Positions 26,301-39,237 are shown, counted from the first letter of the stretch. The stretch is DNA of 64,000 bases from Microstegium vimineum (GCA_022036555.1 CM039125.1:50306110-50370109), one strand, 5' to 3'. Numbers and translations: made by a program. Notes: generated by a model from the sequence alone, not told the origin.

Positions 26301-28510
26301 AAATTATTTTGTAAAATTCCTAAAAAGAATTATTCTAAGAGGATAAGGTCTTATCAGCAATGGTAAAAAATGCAGCTTTTGTAAACAATGCTACTCTCTT
26401 CCTCCTAATTAAGAACCAAACTAGATTTTCTTTTCCACGTGCACATATTCATGTTTCAGGCTACAAAAGAGACACAAGAATAAGCAATATCACAACAACA
26501 GAGTATAGCCAAGTTTCTTGTGGCACAACAGCAGAGTATAGCCAAAGTTCTTGTGGATAGCCAACCTTAGTGGGGTTTCCTTCTTCGTCAAATGCCTTCG
26601 CAACTGGTGGACCACGTAGTTCAACCTCTACCTCTGTTTGCTTCTTACTAAGATTTTCAACAACAATCTGTAAATCAAAGTTGGACTTATTGTTGGACAA
26701 GTGCGGATGTCAAAAAGAATGGTCTAATATGTCAAGGGTTTTCCATAAAACAAACATAACTAAAAGATGCCCACCAAGAAATCACTTCTTTCAAAAATGT
26801 TTTCTTGTCCATGTACACCATTTTTAGATATTTCCGTGTGATTAAAATGCACAAACATCCCTAATATACGAAGCAAAGGAAATTATAATGAGTAAAAAAT
26901 TCTCCACCATGCAATTGGCTTAGTCATCAGGTTATCACATTCATTTCTAACTGAACACACACCAGATTGGCTCCTGGTCTCTACTCACAGATGGAATACA
27001 AATTTTGCACAGAGATTTTAGACATTACATGAACGCAATTTCTGATGAAGCTTGAAAAATATGATGGTGTAGAAAAATATATCAAGAAGGCTGGTCAGGA
27101 AAACTAAATGTGAGATGGATGTTGTCAGGATGATACCGCTAATCTCCTTGGTGTCCCGTAAGTGTGCACTTTCCCATGGGTCAATCTACGTTTCTCCAAT
27201 GTATTAACTAGAGATTTCTCAAGCTGAAGATCAACAAACAATACATCACAAGTCATTCCACTATGAAACAAAGTCAGCAAATTCTAGGAAAGAAAAAGCA
27301 ATAGGCGCCCTAATGCTAACAAAGGGTCATCATGTACTTTGGATACAGATGGAAAGCCATATTTACCTGTTCAGTTGCTTCTACGACATCACGGGGTGGC
27401 AACTCTTCTGTTCCTATTTCAAGAACAAATGCCCGTGGTTGCACCGGCACTTCCTAAATGGGAGAAACCAAATTCCTAGGTCAAACAATGTGTGTTTTGT
27501 TTGTGTAGTCTGTAACATCATATGTGCATTCTTATGTGATTTTCTTCTTAAAAAATACTCAGTGGATAGCAATGTAAATGAAATACCTCTCTACGAGGTT
27601 TTTCGGAGACATGAGGATAGATAAGGTTATCCTCTTCATAAGCACCCAAAGGATATCCAAGGTTTTCTCGAGTTTCCACCCAAAGCTGAGCACATTGACG
27701 AGCAAGGCTGCACAAAGCAGTCAACATGATCATAATTCTATTTTGACATTAATGCAGAAGCTAGATGAAAGAACATTGAACGGACATCAAATAATGTAAA
27801 AGAATAACGAGTGGTTAAACACCAAATCAGTTCAATAAGAAAATAATATAACAATTCATTAATCATCAACTACCAATTCAAAGCACATTGCAATGAGGTT
27901 GGAAAAGCAATCAAAATATGGGTAGTGAGGAATATTAGAACTTAAAAATAACATTCAGGTTGCTAAACCTCCAAGAAAAAGAAAAACATGGTGATGGAGA
28001 TATTTGTTGCTCTAATGGAAATATATAATTGAATTAGGAACAAAGAGGAACTTGAAAGTTTCCAGGATACCAAATTGAGGAAAAGACAGAAATAAAACAA
28101 GGGAAATAGTTCCGCACCTTCGCATGAGAGCAAAATATCTTGCACGCTCAGTTACACCAACAAAACCTCTAGAATCTAATGTATTGAAAGCATGAGAAGC
28201 CTTCAGAACCTGATCATACCTAGTTCATTGCAAATCAAGGGCCAACTTGTCAATTTTTATCACTTAATGGTCTGTAATCCAAAAGAGATGGTATAAATCA
28301 TTGAAGCATACGCTGGAATTGGCAGCCCTAGTAATAACAAAGAGCGAGCCTCTTCTTCAAAATTGTCAAAGTGCTTTTGAATGTGACTGACATCCGCGTG
28401 TTCTAAATAATATGCACTCATCTCCTTCCTGAAGTCAAGAAACCAGAAATAAGATCTAAAGCTTAAGCACATGATAGAATCAGTATCCATGGTATATAAG
28501 AGGAAAGGGG

Positions 28511-28543
<33 letters not shown>

Positions 28544-30988
28544 TATAAAGAAAAAGAGAAGATCTGCATAGTATCAGAAAAACATTCAAGAAAAAGCATA
28601 CTCGTTCTCAAGGAACAGTTCTCCATATGTAATTCCTTCGGTGTATAGTATATTCTTGAAATGATCAACTCCCTGTCACAACATCTAAATTAAAGTAAGG
28701 TCAGCTTTTTCAAAGATCGTACTACCCAGCATAGTATGGTAGAAATGATCTCGACAGAGAAGTTAGTATCACAGTTGTTATGCATAGACATACAGGAGTC
28801 AAGGATAAATAATCAACAAAATCAAGGAGTTATGTTTACCATTCTATCCATGAAGAAAAGAATGCTCATAAGCAATGTATATGTATGACTCATACAAGAG
28901 GAGTACAAAATAATTACTGGGCCTACCTGAAGTGACATGAGGATACGTTCAAGTCCATATGTTATTTCAACAGAAACCGGCTGCAATGGAAGGCTTCCTG
29001 ACTGCAACAATTGAGATACATAAAAAAAAGGTAAATGGATTAGACAAGAATAGGACCTGAAAACTTTGAGTACATGAAGTGATAATGCAAAATCATCTAG
29101 TTTTTCATAGGTCATCTAGTTCTGAATAAATAAAGTTTCAATTTTGGATGCTATTTTATTCTTGTAGCAGATCACATAGTTCCTCCTGGATGGTCTGGTT
29201 TTCTTTTCTTTTCTTATCTTATCTTAAAAAAAATCTAATAAGTCAACTGCCACTTGGTCTGATTTGCATTCCTTGTTTACATCCTGAATATGCAGACGAA
29301 ACAGTTGTGTGGTCCCAGTGTGATTTTAGCAAGAGTCATGAAGTAATGCATACTATTTGATTAATTGTACATTTGTACCTGCTGAAAATATGTGAACTGT
29401 GTGATTTCCATGCCATCCATCCAAACCTCCCAGCCCAGTCCCCAAGCACCAAGAACCTATCATGAATAAGAAGAAATTCGTTGGAGTTTACTTAGTCAGG
29501 AACATGTGCTGGCATTAAAAAAAGAAGAACACTGGAAAGAAGGTAGAAATATTAAAAAAAAAGAGAACACTGGAAAGAAGGTAGAAATTTACCGGACTCT
29601 CCCAGTTGTCTTCAACAAAACGGATGTCATGTTCACGGATGTTGATACCTGTGAGACAAACAGCTCTACCAATCACTGACTCCATTTATATTCATAAAAA
29701 ATGTGAAAGAGGGAAACATAGAACATCATCATGTACCAGTTAGAACTTTCGTTAAATAATACAAAAATGTAAAAACATTTATCGCATTAGTGTTCCTTGG
29801 TTGTACAAAGCGTATAGTAGAATTGAAGGCAGATACTTAATATTATTTATAGCAATACCTATTGCTGAAAGGCTGTGCAGAAAGAGATCTTGCGAATTTC
29901 CAGGATCAGGCTTCAAAATTACCTATTGATAGGAATGGTTGGAATCAGGTACTGATACCGGTTTGGCCAATCAAATAAAAGAAGATGGGAAAAAAAGAAG
30001 AAGCAAAAGTTGAGTCAACCTGAAACTGAGTATGGCGCTGAAGCCTATTGGGATTATCCCCATAGCGACTATCATCTGGTCTTATACTTGGCTCCACGTA
30101 ACTTGAGGATCAAAATTGGAGCAAAATGCAGTAGAACAAAAAAAAAAAAAAAAAAGGAAGGCGGCGTTAGCATTTTAGTCTTTGTATATACTGCCGTTCA
30201 TAGAGAGCATCACATGTAAGTGGTTTGAGATTACAGGAATACTATAATATAATAAGGAAATGATTGTAACCCATAATACGTGGAGCACAATGAGAAGGAA
30301 TTAGTTAGAAACAAAAGGGGTGGGAGTTGAGTTGATAAATACTGTACTATTAGTGGTGAGGATGAGGGATGAGAAAGGCGAGCTTACGCGACGTTCCATG
30401 GCTCAGGACCTAAGACTCTAAGAAATGTGAGAGGATTCATTGTGCCTGCTCCGACCTGGATTCGATTCGATGGATGTGGATGAAAAAAAAAGAAGAATGT
30501 TATTAAGCGCTAGTAAGGGTCGGGGGTAAGTAAGAATGCATTCCATCGAGCAGGTTACCTACCTCGGTGTTGCTGCACTGCATGACAGCGCATCCTACGG
30601 AGGCCCAGTACTCCTGTGAAAATGGAATTGGAATTGGAATTGAAGAGAGGAGAGGAGAGGGGGAGGGGTGGCCAGAGCGGGGAGGGGAGCAGCGAGCGAA
30701 ACGAACCTGGAGGCGCTGGATGGCCTGCTGGAAGGTGAGGACGGAGGAAGCGGGAGAGCCCCGTTGGTTGGCAGCGGACACGGCGGAGGAGGAGGAGGTG
30801 GAGGCGTCGCCGTCTGCTGCGGCAGGAGCAGAAGAAGATAGGGGGAAGCGAGGGCGTGGGCGGTGGCGAGGAGGACAGAAGAAGCGGGTGGAGGCTGGAG
30901 GAGGCAAAGCGGAGGGCGCCGTTAGTAGCGGGCGGCGCTGGCACTGGCAGGCGGCGGCGGGGGACAGGAGGGGAGGCGGAGGAGCCAT
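20383..30988 (-). CDS. EDD1: Glycine-tRNA ligase, bacterial alpha-beta fusion type, chloroplast/mitochondrial (EDD1-like)
   Basis: Charges tRNA-Gly for organelle protein synthesis. There are 36 coding exons, 1,080 aa (Arabidopsis EDD1 about 1,067). Exon 1 (30707-30988) encodes a Ser/Pro/Arg-rich transit peptide and then LTFQQAIQRLQ. The alpha part follows: EYWASVGCAVMQ, GAGTMNPLTFLRVLGPEPW, VEPSIRPDDSRYGDNPNRLQ, EVWMDGMEITQFTYFQQ, VSVEITYGLERI. The beta part starts at about 27,450 (FVLEIGTEELPPRDV) and includes SFPKSMRWNS, FSRPIRWI, MQKHQKYFAVI, ARYEDAKFFY and GCQPSSTNDPFGLRR. It ends DLSVLPGF at 20,383. All 35 joins keep frame. Middle exons include 28312-28428, 27587-27707, 26566-26667 and 22310-22528; the last is 20383-20481. 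I chose ATG 30,988 (MAPPPPLLS). An in-frame ATG at 31,189 could give a longer N-terminus. Confidence 0.95.
28512..28542. repeat. 31-base G run in a GlyRS intron
   Basis: There are 31 consecutive G on the plus strand (C on the GlyRS transcript) between exons 28312-28428 and 28602-28672. It has no coding role. The run could form a G-quadruplex on the plus strand, and its length is unlikely to be exact. Confidence 0.8.
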
Positions 30989-31387
30989 ACTCACTCCGCT
31001 TGCCAGGTGGAGGTAGAAGAGTAGGAGGAGGGGAGGGGGATAAGGTGACACAGGAAGAAGAAGAAGAAGACAGATGGCAGGTGGAGGGTGGATACGTTTT
31101 CCATCTAGTGAACACGTACTCCGACAAGTAGCGGCACCACTGACCAGAAAAGCAGAAAACTCACCAATTAAAATCCTCGATTCCTTCATTCATTCAGTAA
31201 CAGCAGCAATTGTTCTTTCTACGATACAAATTTGCTTATTAATCACTCACTCCACCGTGTATTATATTAACTGAAACTAAATCCCAACGGTATGAAATGG
31301 AAATGATGATCCTTGAATTCAGATCAGAGGGGTCACTCAAATGTCGCGGCACATCAGACAAGATCACAAGAAGAATTAAAAGAGAAT
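30989..31387. promoter_or_regulatory. GlyRS promoter and ACX 3' UTR
   Basis: Only about 400 bases separate the GlyRS start from the ACX stop, both genes reading on the minus strand. The GlyRS 5' UTR and core promoter must therefore lie on or near the ACX terminator. The GlyRS frame stays open upstream to 31,189. No certain TATA box was identified. Confidence 0.5.
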
Positions 31388-34300
31388 TCAGAGCCTCGAG
31401 AGCTTGAGCTGCTGCTGCTTGATGAGGGGACGGAGGTACTCATGGTAGCCCTCCGGCACCACCGTGTCGTTGAGCGGGTCCTTCCACGCCTCCTCATACA
31501 GCGCCGGGTACACGTCGCCGTCGAACCGCCCAAGCACAGACCCCAAGAAGTGGTCCGTGTAGTTGAACGCATCCACCAGCGCCACAGCGTTGGGCCGCAC
31601 CTGCGCGTACAGCTTGCCCAGCTGCTCGTTCGCCAGCGCTCCCTGCCTGGGCGTGATGCACCCAGTCGCCAGGAAGTCGCCCAGGTGCTTGTGCAGGATG
31701 TACAGCGCGTACACGTTGCACAGGGTCTGCAGCTGCTCCTTCACTCCCTGTCCAGGAATCTCCTGCTGCACCACCTTCTCGATGAACCTGGTGGACAAGA
31801 GTAGCAACATGAATCATCAGTGGAAAACCCGGAAAGGAGGAATTGCACATGCTTCCTCCACATACGGAGTAGTTGTGTACTTGTTACTCACTTGCTCACG
31901 ATGATCAGCTGGATGTGCGCTACCGCAGCCTCAAGCAAATCTGGGGACCGCTCATAGAAACCTTCCTCTTGGCTTGCAGCTTGGCTTATGTTCTGGGCAC
32001 AGTTTACCGCCATCCTGAGCGCTCTTGCTTCAAATGCCTCTTGTATGGCAGCAGGGTTAAGCCAATCTTCCCCTGTTAATAACAGTCATCAAAACAAAAC
32101 ATGGACTATTATTACCATCACACCACAAAATAATACATGCGCCTCCTTAAGAGACAAGTAGATAGATCATACAATTAATGTGTCAGCCTACAGCTGTGTA
32201 CCTGAATTGACAGCAGATTTGCATTGCATCAGATATTCTACTTTGCCCATGTACGCCATTGTGCCAACAGGCTGTTTTCCAGATGCTAATTGAGAAACGG
32301 TTTTCATTAGAATCCTTGCAACCTGCAGGTTACCACCAAAGGCTATTACCACACCATTGACAAATAAACACAATGAAACAAAAAAAGGGCTTCAATCAAA
32401 TACATTATTACATTCTAAAAGCATGATAATGAGTAGCATACAAACCTGCAAAAGTAAAACAACGTTGTCTCCTTCATAAGTGCAAGCAGGAACATAGACA
32501 GCAAACAATTCAGGAAGCCCACTGCTGTTCAAATAACCATGCCCACCACAGAGCTTTCGGCATTCTTCAATTGCATCCTGCATAACAGAGACAAATCTCC
32601 CTTATACAACAATGAATTGTAAAAGTGTCCTTTGTTATATATAAGAGAGCCAAAGAGGGCTGATGAATATAAACCATGAGGTACAACCAGTAAATAAACT
32701 ATAAATAACAAGTAGAACAGCACACGGATTACTGAAATTAAAATTAATAAATACATACAGCTGTTACAGATGTTGTCACAGCCTTCAAACCAGCAGTGCA
32801 TGCATGAGCTTCCTGCAGTGTTGAGAAGTCCTTGGCTTCCAATTTCTGAGTGACATCTGTATATAGCCAGTTGAGCCAATCACCCACAAATCTAAATGCA
32901 TATGCTGAAGCCAACAATGGAAAGAGTCTGCTCTGTTGGGTCTTATAATTAAGGACCTGTAATCAGTTTGAATACATTAGTCACCACTCATTGGTGGCCA
33001 GATGTTGCAAAAATATCCATGTGCATGTACTCTCTCCGTCCCAAAAATACTTTACTACTATCTTTCTCCTAAGTCAAACTATCTATCTTACATTTGACCA
33101 AGTTTATAGACAAGAGTATGGACGCTTATGAAACCAAATAGGTATACCATGAAAATATATTTCAGATGAAACTTAAAATACTTATTTGGTACCATAACTA
33201 TTGGTATTTGTATAAACTTGGTCAAAATTAAGATCGTTTGACCTAAGACAGAGCTAGAAATAAAGTATTTTTGGGACGGAGGGAGTATTAGCATAAGTAG
33301 TAGCACAGGTCAGGCATTCACAAATATGACACATATCATGTACTATGCTTTAACAGGCAAGTTTTTTTTATAACACTTTAACAGGCAAATTATTTCATGA
33401 AGAATCAGCAGCATATGCCGCGAAAACCTTATAGAGCCTTATGTTTAGTTTATCCATGCAGTTGCATGATACAGGTGAAAAACAATCAGTATCAACTGAG
33501 CTGCTTATTCTTATGACAGTAATTTGTAAGTGGTCTTTTAAGGCACATATGAGTGGAAATAAAATCACATGGTGTCAACAGTCAGCAAGTTGCTAATAGC
33601 AACCAAATCTTATAGTCCAAATCCCTTTGATGACTGCCTAGTGGATAGATCTCATTTATTGGTTACTTTCGTATGGTAAGTTCCATTTATGGTTGAGAGT
33701 ATAGTTTTTTATTTGACAAAGTTTCTTCAGAATTAACAGAAAAATGAACAAATTATTTATTCAAATATTAAACAGAGAAAGTACCTGAGTCTCAGGGCCA
33801 CCATTTTGAGAGCCAAACTGCTTTCGGACTGCGCTGTATCGTACAGCAATGCAAACTGCACGGGACAAAGCCTTAGAAGCATCTGCGACAATTGACTGAC
33901 GAACATAAACCATTGTCCCATACAGCAGCTGTTTTGGAACATTTGAGTGAACATATTTCCCCTCCCTTGTAACTTGTGAAAGCCTAGAAAGCAAGAATAA
34001 CAATGTCAAGTTTAAGGAAAGTTAAGACAAAAGAAAAAAGGATAGTGAAGTATTATGATCCAAATGGACACCTCATCAACATTTGATCCCTTGGGATGCG
34101 CACATGGTCAAATCGCAGAACACCATTATCCATACTGTTATATGCACCACTACCAAACTTTCCACCAATATCACCGACGGTAACACCAGGAAGTGGGGAG
34201 TGATCCTCTAAGCTTCGCAGTTGCACAATGAAACCTGGAACACGGGCATGCATAAGTCACAAAGAAAGAGACTGCATGAATAAAGGCTTCCCAAAAGCAA

Positions 34301-35295
34301 AACACTACCATGTATGCCATAGTCCTTTCCTTCAGTTATCAACCGAGCGTACACCACTGCATGGGTGGAAGCTTTTCCCAAGCCACCAGGCCACCACTGC
34401 CAACAAGAAACATGTAATGAATTGCAGGTCAGCATCTTTAACAATTTATTACTACAAATGGCTAAACCACTAAAGTAAATTTTATAAATTTTATTATTAT
34501 AAAAGGGAAAAGAGCAAATGTTTTTAAGCAAATCAATAAGGTGGGGCAGTTGATTCATAGAACTTTACTTTGCTGGACGTGAGAGTTGGACTGTGGATGA
34601 CAAACTCATCAGTCTTTGGATCGAATGTAGCAGTTGTTTCAAGGCCCTGAACGTTTGAGCCATGACCAAGTTCCGTCTGAGCATAGCACCCAATTATTTG
34701 GAACTTGTAAGCCAGTGGTAACCACTTCTTCTGCTGCTCCTCAGTTCCTTGCCCTTTTATAGCTGGAACGAACATGCCCTGCAAGATCGTATTGTGTACA
34801 AAAGAAGATGAAGCTTGTACAAAGCAAACTATCTGTTGTTCCTTCCATGGCATGAATTTTCTGTGATTGCTATCAAAATTAGATCATAACCAATGGATAG
34901 ACGTACCCAATGCAGATCAACATAACCAGGCTGGTCGACATATTGTCTCAGCAAATTTGCTTCCTCTTCTGTTAATCAACATCAAACGAGACGAGACGTT
35001 ACATTAGTTCAGAAGAGTGCTGTATACATGTAGCACGTACGTACAGTGGATCAACAGATCTTTGGCTGTTAATGGAAAATAGATGGGGGCCGGGGTGATC
35101 TGGGACCTGTAAGGCGTAGCTCAACAATCCTCTTCCACGCATGGGCTGCTTTTCTCAGAGTGTCCTTGAACAATTCCTTCCTGGAGAGCATGGTCCTGTT
35201 ATCCTTGCGGAAGACCTATACATATCGAGAACACATATATTAGATGCAAGTGAATTTTACAGGAAGGGGGATTTAACAGATTGTAATGTCAATCA

Positions 35296-35331
<36 letters not shown>

Positions 35332-35399
35332 TGATGCCTGCAATGGGCTGTATTGAGCTGGGCACACAAAGCAGAGGCTGTAGCATGAAGGGAAAATAA

Positions 35400-35487
<88 letters not shown>

Positions 35488-36490
35488 TGATGCCTGCAAT
35501 GGGCTGTATTGAGCTGGGCACACAAAGCAGAGGCTGTAGCATGAAGGGAAAAACAAAACCTTTTTTGTAAGGGAAGGGAAAAGAAAAGCATGACCGCCCG
35601 TTACTGTTGCCTTTTTGAACAAAACAGCAATGTATAAAGTTGTTGAGATGGAACGGAGTATATCTAGTTTGAAAGTGGAGAGCAAGGTTACTGTAACATG
35701 TGATTACTGTTTAATTGATGAGTACTGTAGTACTAGTGTAAATAAAAAAAATTGTGGTTAGAGTCAAACTCAAACATCGTGAGGTGGGATGACCATGGCA
35801 ACAAGGAGGGAAACAATAAAAAAGTGAGATAGGCAGTCAGTAGTGGGGCTAAGGATATTCGTCTCGTATAAATAAAATCCTAAATAATGATGTGACCAAA
35901 GCCAGAATCAAGCGGGTTATGCGAAATCCGTTTGTTTGGTTGGTTGCTTGCTTTGTTTGGCACTGAGCTAGGGAGCGGAGGTACGGGATCAGTCGGATGC
36001 AATGCAAAAGTGTTGTTGCTTAGTATACAGTATTACAGTAACTAACTGCAGTAGTTGATGAATCAATCAGAACTCCAATTCAGCATGGATTGCACTAGTA
36101 CTAGATAAGTAGTAGGAGTATATTTATATGGAAGTGAAGTAGCGAAGCACGTGTGCGAGCTTTGTAGGCTACAACAGATAGATGCAGGAAGCAGGAGGGC
36201 TCCCCCCGCTTGTGTCCTGCGTCCGGCGAGGTGAGAGGAGGCGCGCGGGAAGGGAATTTGGTGGCGCACTGCAGGCTGCAGCGGATGATAGATGAGGTAG
36301 GCTGGGGAGCGAGATCCAGAACGGGTGGGATTGGCTTACATACAGGGTCAGATGCGACGAGGCGTGCCATGCGGTCGGCGACGTGGACGGCGTGGCGTGA
36401 GCCGGCCCACGCGACCTTCATATCCTCGACGTCGAAGCGCGCGGTGGCCCTCTCGCCGGCGAGGTGGTCCACTACTTCCGCCATGGCCAT
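31388..36490 (-). CDS. ACX1: Peroxisomal acyl-CoA oxidase, ACX1 type
   Basis: Catalyses the first, FAD-dependent step of peroxisomal fatty acid beta-oxidation (acyl-CoA to trans-2-enoyl-CoA plus H2O2). In plants this also serves jasmonate synthesis. Twelve exons, 669 aa (Arabidopsis ACX1 664): 36344-36490, 35107-35215, 34907-34968, 34569-34778, 34309-34396, 34072-34234, 33785-33983, 32759-32956, 32446-32577, 32202-32322, 31892-32072, 31388-31787. All joins keep frame. Motifs: VEDMKVAWAG near the start, GCYAQTELGHGSNVQGLET (flavin/substrate region), KWWPGGLGK, SMDNGVLRFDHVRIPRDQML, and PACTYEGDN with the predicted catalytic base Glu427. The C-terminus is SRL, a type 1 peroxisome signal. ATG 36,490 gives MAMAEV; the ATG six bases downstream is an alternative. 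Intron 1 holds a duplicated TA tract and intron 7 a MITE. Confidence 0.95.
33030..33285. mobile_element. Stowaway MITE in an ACX1 intron
   Basis: This 256-bp element begins CTCTCTCCGTCCCAAAAATA and ends with its near inverse (tatttttgggacggagggag). It has TA target duplications at 33028-33029 and 33286-33287. It is non-coding and lies between exons 32759-32956 and 33785-33983. Confidence 0.92.
35297..35552. repeat. Duplicated (TA)n tract plus 67-bp unit in ACX1 intron 1
   Basis: Two TA microsatellites (about 35,297-35,329 and 35,405-35,485) are each followed by the same 67-bp sequence, starting CTTGATGCCTGCAATGGGCT and ending GCATGAAGGGAAAA. The whole is a tandem duplication whose TA parts differ in length. 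The TA tracts are self-complementary and could extrude cruciforms. Confidence 0.9.
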
Positions 36491-36553
36491 ATCTCTGTCT
36501 CTCTTGGCTGTTTTGCGGTGCTACTGCCACAACCACCTCCTTCCTCGTTCCCT

Positions 36554-36598
<45 letters not shown>

Positions 36599-36650
36599 GA
36601 CCTCAACTAACTATAACAGCACGCCTTGCAACTTAGTTGCTGGTTTTAGT
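36491..36650. promoter_or_regulatory. ACX1 promoter-proximal region with (AAT)n microsatellite
   Basis: Immediately upstream of the ACX1 start is a run of about 14 AAT/TAA units (about 36,555-36,597), followed by AT-rich sequence. The microsatellite lies in the 5' UTR or core promoter of ACX1. Transposon-like sequence begins soon after. Confidence 0.6.
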
Positions 36651-36654
36651 TATA

Positions 36655-37541
36655 GTCCTTTGGAGTTTCGAGTTCTTGTCACATTCTAGTCCGAGTCTAA
36701 GTAGATTTCGTTGTTGTCAAGTTCGAGTCCGAGTACTACCCTGGTATTCGCGGTTGTCCAGTTCGAGTTTGAGTTGTTTTCTGGAATCGAGTCCGAGTAG
36801 TACCCTGGTATTCGCTGCTGTCAAGTTCGAGTCCGAGTTGATTTCGGAAATCAAGTCCGAGTACTACCCTGGTATTCGCTGCTATAAATTGCCTCCGTCC
36901 GAGTTGTTTTCCATAATTAAGTTCGTGCACTACAAGTTTCATACCATGTTACAGCGAAACTTACCTTAGAGAGAGAGTATCTTTTAATTACCTATATACC
37001 CCTGTACTTTTGGAAAAAAGTGTGTGTGGTGAATTGCTCTTTTGACATCTCTTTGTTCATATAATCAGTTTTGAGGATCCCTGGAAAAAAAGCAAAAAGA
37101 AAAAAGAAAAAAAGAAAAAAAAGGGAGCTGATCTTTGTGTTTCTCTCCTTTAAATAGGTAGTGTTTGTGACTGTCTTTGTGTCTAGGCTCGCGTCTCTAG
37201 TACGGTCTAGGCTAGGACCAGCACAGTACCACCTTTGAACAATTATTCAGCTCGTTTTTTAAACTAATGTGGTGCTAGTATTTGTCCTTGAGCATAACAT
37301 TTGCCACCTATAGTTCCACATACTCGACTACAACTTGACAGGTGTTGTTCCTGCGGTACCGATACATTCACTTCCAAGGTTGTAGAATTGCTGGTTGTTG
37401 ACCCCTCCTGCTGAGCAAGGTAAGAACTGGTAAGAGCTTGAGAAACAGGTTGAGAGCGAGTGCTTTGCTGTAGCTACATCCTAATAGTTGTAGGGCTTTT
37501 ATTTCTTCACCTGTTTTCTTGTTGTTCTTGTCTTCTAAACC
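36655..37541 (+). repeat. Probable LTR and leader of a Ty3/gypsy element, with 64-bp tandem repeats
   Basis: Between about 36,660 and 36,900 a unit containing CGAGTCCGAGTACTACCCTG and TATTCGC recurs at 63-64 bp spacing (TACCCTGGTATTCGC starts at 36737, 36801 and 36864). The last unit runs into a TATA-like tataaattgcc. The following sequence carries pyrimidine/purine tracts and a splice-like signal (gagcaaggtaagaactgg, about 37,415), then the gag ATG at 37,542. The position fits a gypsy 5' LTR and leader, but the LTR ends could not be fixed because no second LTR is present. Confidence 0.5.
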
Positions 37542-39236
37542 ATGTTAGGAACAGAGGATAATAACAACATGTCGCAATCTCTACGCATCAAGGGCACCAT
37601 TCAACATTTTACAATGCAAGTGCAGCTGCATACAGAAGGACTCGATGGAGATTTACAGGTGACCAATGACAAAATTGGGCAACTAGAGGCCGCCCAATTT
37701 GCCACCACCACCAAGGTTACAGGAGTCGAAGCATCGGTTGTTCGTATGGACAAAAGTCTTACTGCTCTTCTCAGTCGTTTTGATGACTTCCACACAAAAG
37801 GCAAGGGTCAACATAATGACGACAACAAGGATGAGGAGCGAGTCGAAGATAATGACGAGGATGCTTGCTCTGGTGATATGGACCTTGATAACAATGACCT
37901 TCGTGATCGACATCCTACGCTTTAATCGGAGAGGTATGAGTCACCGTCGACGTGAGGTACATAATAACAATGATGCTTTCAATAAGATTAAATTTAGAAT
38001 ACTTTTTTTGATGGTAAGTATGATCCTGATGCATACATTTCATAGGAAATTATTGTTGACCAAAAGTTTACATGCCACGAATTTCCTAAGAATACACATG
38101 TTAGGGCTGCTACTAGTGAGTTTACTGACTTTGCTACTGTATGGTGGATAAAGTATAGTAAGAAAAATCCTAATAACATACCACATACTTGGGATAATTT
38201 AAAAAAAATCATGAGGGCTAGATTTGTTCCTTCTTTCTATGCACGTGATTTGCTACATAAACTGCAACAACTAAGACAAGGTGCTAAAAGTGTATAAGAG
38301 TATTATCAAGAATTACAAATGGGTATGTTGCGTTGTAATTTAGAGGAGAATGAGGAACCTGCTATGGCAAGACTTTTGGGTGGGTTAAATCCTGAAATTT
38401 AAGACATCCTTTCATATAAAGAGTACACTAATATAACCGTTTGTTTCATCTTGCTTGTAAAGCTGAAAGGGAAATGCTAGGGGCGACGTGCTAGTGTTCG
38501 GAATAACTTTTCTGCAGAGAAGACAAATTTATGGCAGCTCCGCACACGTGCTACTATGCCATCCTCAAGTGACAAGCCTAGTGCTACTACCACAAATTCA
38601 GTAGCTAAGACAGCCCAAAAACCTAGTGCAAGTGCTTCGTCCGTAGCATCGACAGGTATAACGAGAGACATTAAGTGTCACCGATGCCAGGGATATGGAC
38701 ATGTGATGCGTGAGTGTTCCAGCAAGCGCATTATGCTCGTCAAAGATAATGGTGAGTATTCGTCCGCTAGTAATTTTGATGAAGATACACTTGCATTGCT
38801 TGTCGCTGACCATGCAGGTAGTGAAGAATGTATAGAAGAACATATTAATGCAGGTGAAGCCGACCGCTATGAGAGTCTCATTGTACAGTGTGTGCTTAGT
38901 GCACAAATGGAGAAGGCGGAGCAAAATCAGCGACACACGTTGTTCCAAACAAAGTGTGTCATCAAGGAGCGTCCATGTCGCATGATCATCGATGGAGGTA
39001 GCTGCAACAACTTGGCAAGCGGTGACATGGTGGAGAAGCTTGCGCTTACCACCAAACCACACCCACATCCATATTACATTCAATGGTTAAATAACAGCGG
39101 TAAGGCAAAGGTAACTAGACTTGTGCGAATCAATTTTTCTATTGGATCATATAAAGATGTGGTTGAATGTGATGTTGTGCCTATGCAAGCTTGTAATGTG
39201 CTGCTAGGTCGACCTTGGCAATTTGTAGCCTGTAAC
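37542..39236 (+). pseudogene. Ty3/gypsy gag and protease remnant
   Basis: The frame from ATG 37,542 gives an acidic leader. The gag core follows in another frame with stops: YDPDAYISWE, FTDFATVWW, and RARFVPSFYARDL followed by LHKLQQLRQG. A CCHC zinc knuckle (CHRCQGYGHVMREC) lies at about 38,676-38,720 in the open frame 38,556-39,608, and a retropepsin-type region with IIDGGSCNNLAS lies near 38,984. The frame loses similarity at about 39,236 in the middle of NVLLGRPW, where GC-rich LINE-like sequence starts. Reverse transcriptase, RNase H and integrase are absent. In-frame stops show that the copy is dead. Confidence 0.88.
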
Positions 39237-39237
39237 T

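Noticed and set aside
26494..26553. Short tandem duplication near GlyRS exon 26566-26667
   Set aside because: Two copies of an approximately 33-bp unit (cagagtatagccaa...) in an intron; simple slippage with no further signal.
35297..35552. CRISPR-like repeat array
   Set aside because: Two copies of a 67-bp unit with TA microsatellites are a simple tandem duplication in a plant intron; there are no regular spacers.
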